Shown here piece after piece: positions 63,944 to 64,000 of a stretch of 64,000 nucleotides of DNA. This stretch comes from Anaerolineales bacterium (GTDB lineage Bacteria > Chloroflexota > Anaerolineae > Anaerolineales > RBG-16-64-43). Made by a program: the position numbers and the translations under genes. The number at the start of each line of letters is the position of its first letter. Positions within the stretch are counted from its first letter, which is position 1. The DNA is taken from positions 16,225 to 80,224 of the forward strand of contig JAFGCU010000009.1 of NCBI GenBank assembly GCA_016932475.1, read 5' to 3'. A model generated the notes under the pieces. The model had not been told where the DNA came from and searched no databases. It saw only the letters and a program-made list of their open reading frames with translations.

Positions 63944-64000
63944 ATGAAATCGTCACCACAATCCAACCGGCGATTCTCGCTGGGCACTATTGACATGATG
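63944..64000 (+). CDS. Possible start of a gene cut by the window edge
   Basis: An ATG at 63944 opens a frame of 19 codons (MKSSPQSNRRFSLGTIDMM) to the edge. A GAGGGGAG lies 17 bases upstream, rather far. Too short to recognise. Confidence 0.3.
   Translation, partial: MKSSPQSNRRFSLGTIDMM

Overview
This 64 kb, mostly GC-rich window has the look of a Chloroflexota (Anaerolineae-like) chromosome. That is an inference from gene content: WXG100 proteins, a serpin lipoprotein, Pro-Thr linkers, an NBR1-type Ig-like lipoprotein, GH130/GH38/GH16/GH30 enzymes, several sugar ABC transporters, and intergenic gaps full of palindromic repeats. I recognised no rRNA, tRNA, CRISPR array, intact transposase or replication origin.

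Layout. 1-480: 5' part of an ABC exporter. 0.8-9 kb: amidohydrolase, GT-C membrane glycosyltransferase, a decayed amidohydrolase copy, serpin lipoprotein, GNAT-like protein and a GPH sugar symporter. 9-15.6 kb: GH130 phosphorylase, an alanine dehydrogenase-like gene, the 3' remnant of a second GH130, GH38 alpha-mannosidase and an alpha/beta hydrolase. 15.6-20.8 kb: a flippase with an extra N-terminal domain and a GAF-GGDEF diguanylate cyclase. 20.8-23.5 kb: an AT-rich WXG island with an effector-like WXG protein, an adjacent membrane protein, a decayed WXG start and two divergently read small WXG proteins.

23.6-38.2 kb: one long minus-strand cluster for pentose uptake and catabolism. From its promoter it reads LacI repressor, YtfQ-like binding protein, YtfR-like ATPase, YtfT-like and YjfF-like permeases, a lipoprotein, AraA, a FucI-family isomerase, a zinc dehydrogenase, an FGGY kinase and AraD. 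Two abutting LacI-type operators lie directly after a good sigma-70 promoter ahead of the repressor gene.

38.6-44.5 kb: an SPFH protein overlapping a divergent NAD-kinase-like gene, an Ig-like lipoprotein, an RCC1-repeat remnant and a GHMP kinase/nucleotidyltransferase fusion. 44.6-47.2 kb: a small ECF sigma regulon (DUF2892 protein, sigma factor plus zinc-finger anti-sigma factor, thioredoxin), with the same promoter motif three times, then an RRM protein. 47.3-48.6 kb: an MFS transporter.

48.9-63.7 kb: a probable beta-1,3-glucan utilisation locus. A very large one-piece regulator (LacI-like sensor, GAF, histidine kinase, two receivers, AraC DNA-binding domain) precedes a cytoplasmic GH30, an ABC importer (lipoprotein binding protein and two permeases, no ATPase gene here), a lipoprotein GH16, a binding-protein-like gene without a signal peptide, and a 1046-residue GH94/149/161-type phosphorylase. 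The likely logic is extracellular cutting by GH16, import of oligosaccharides, then intracellular phosphorolysis and hydrolysis.
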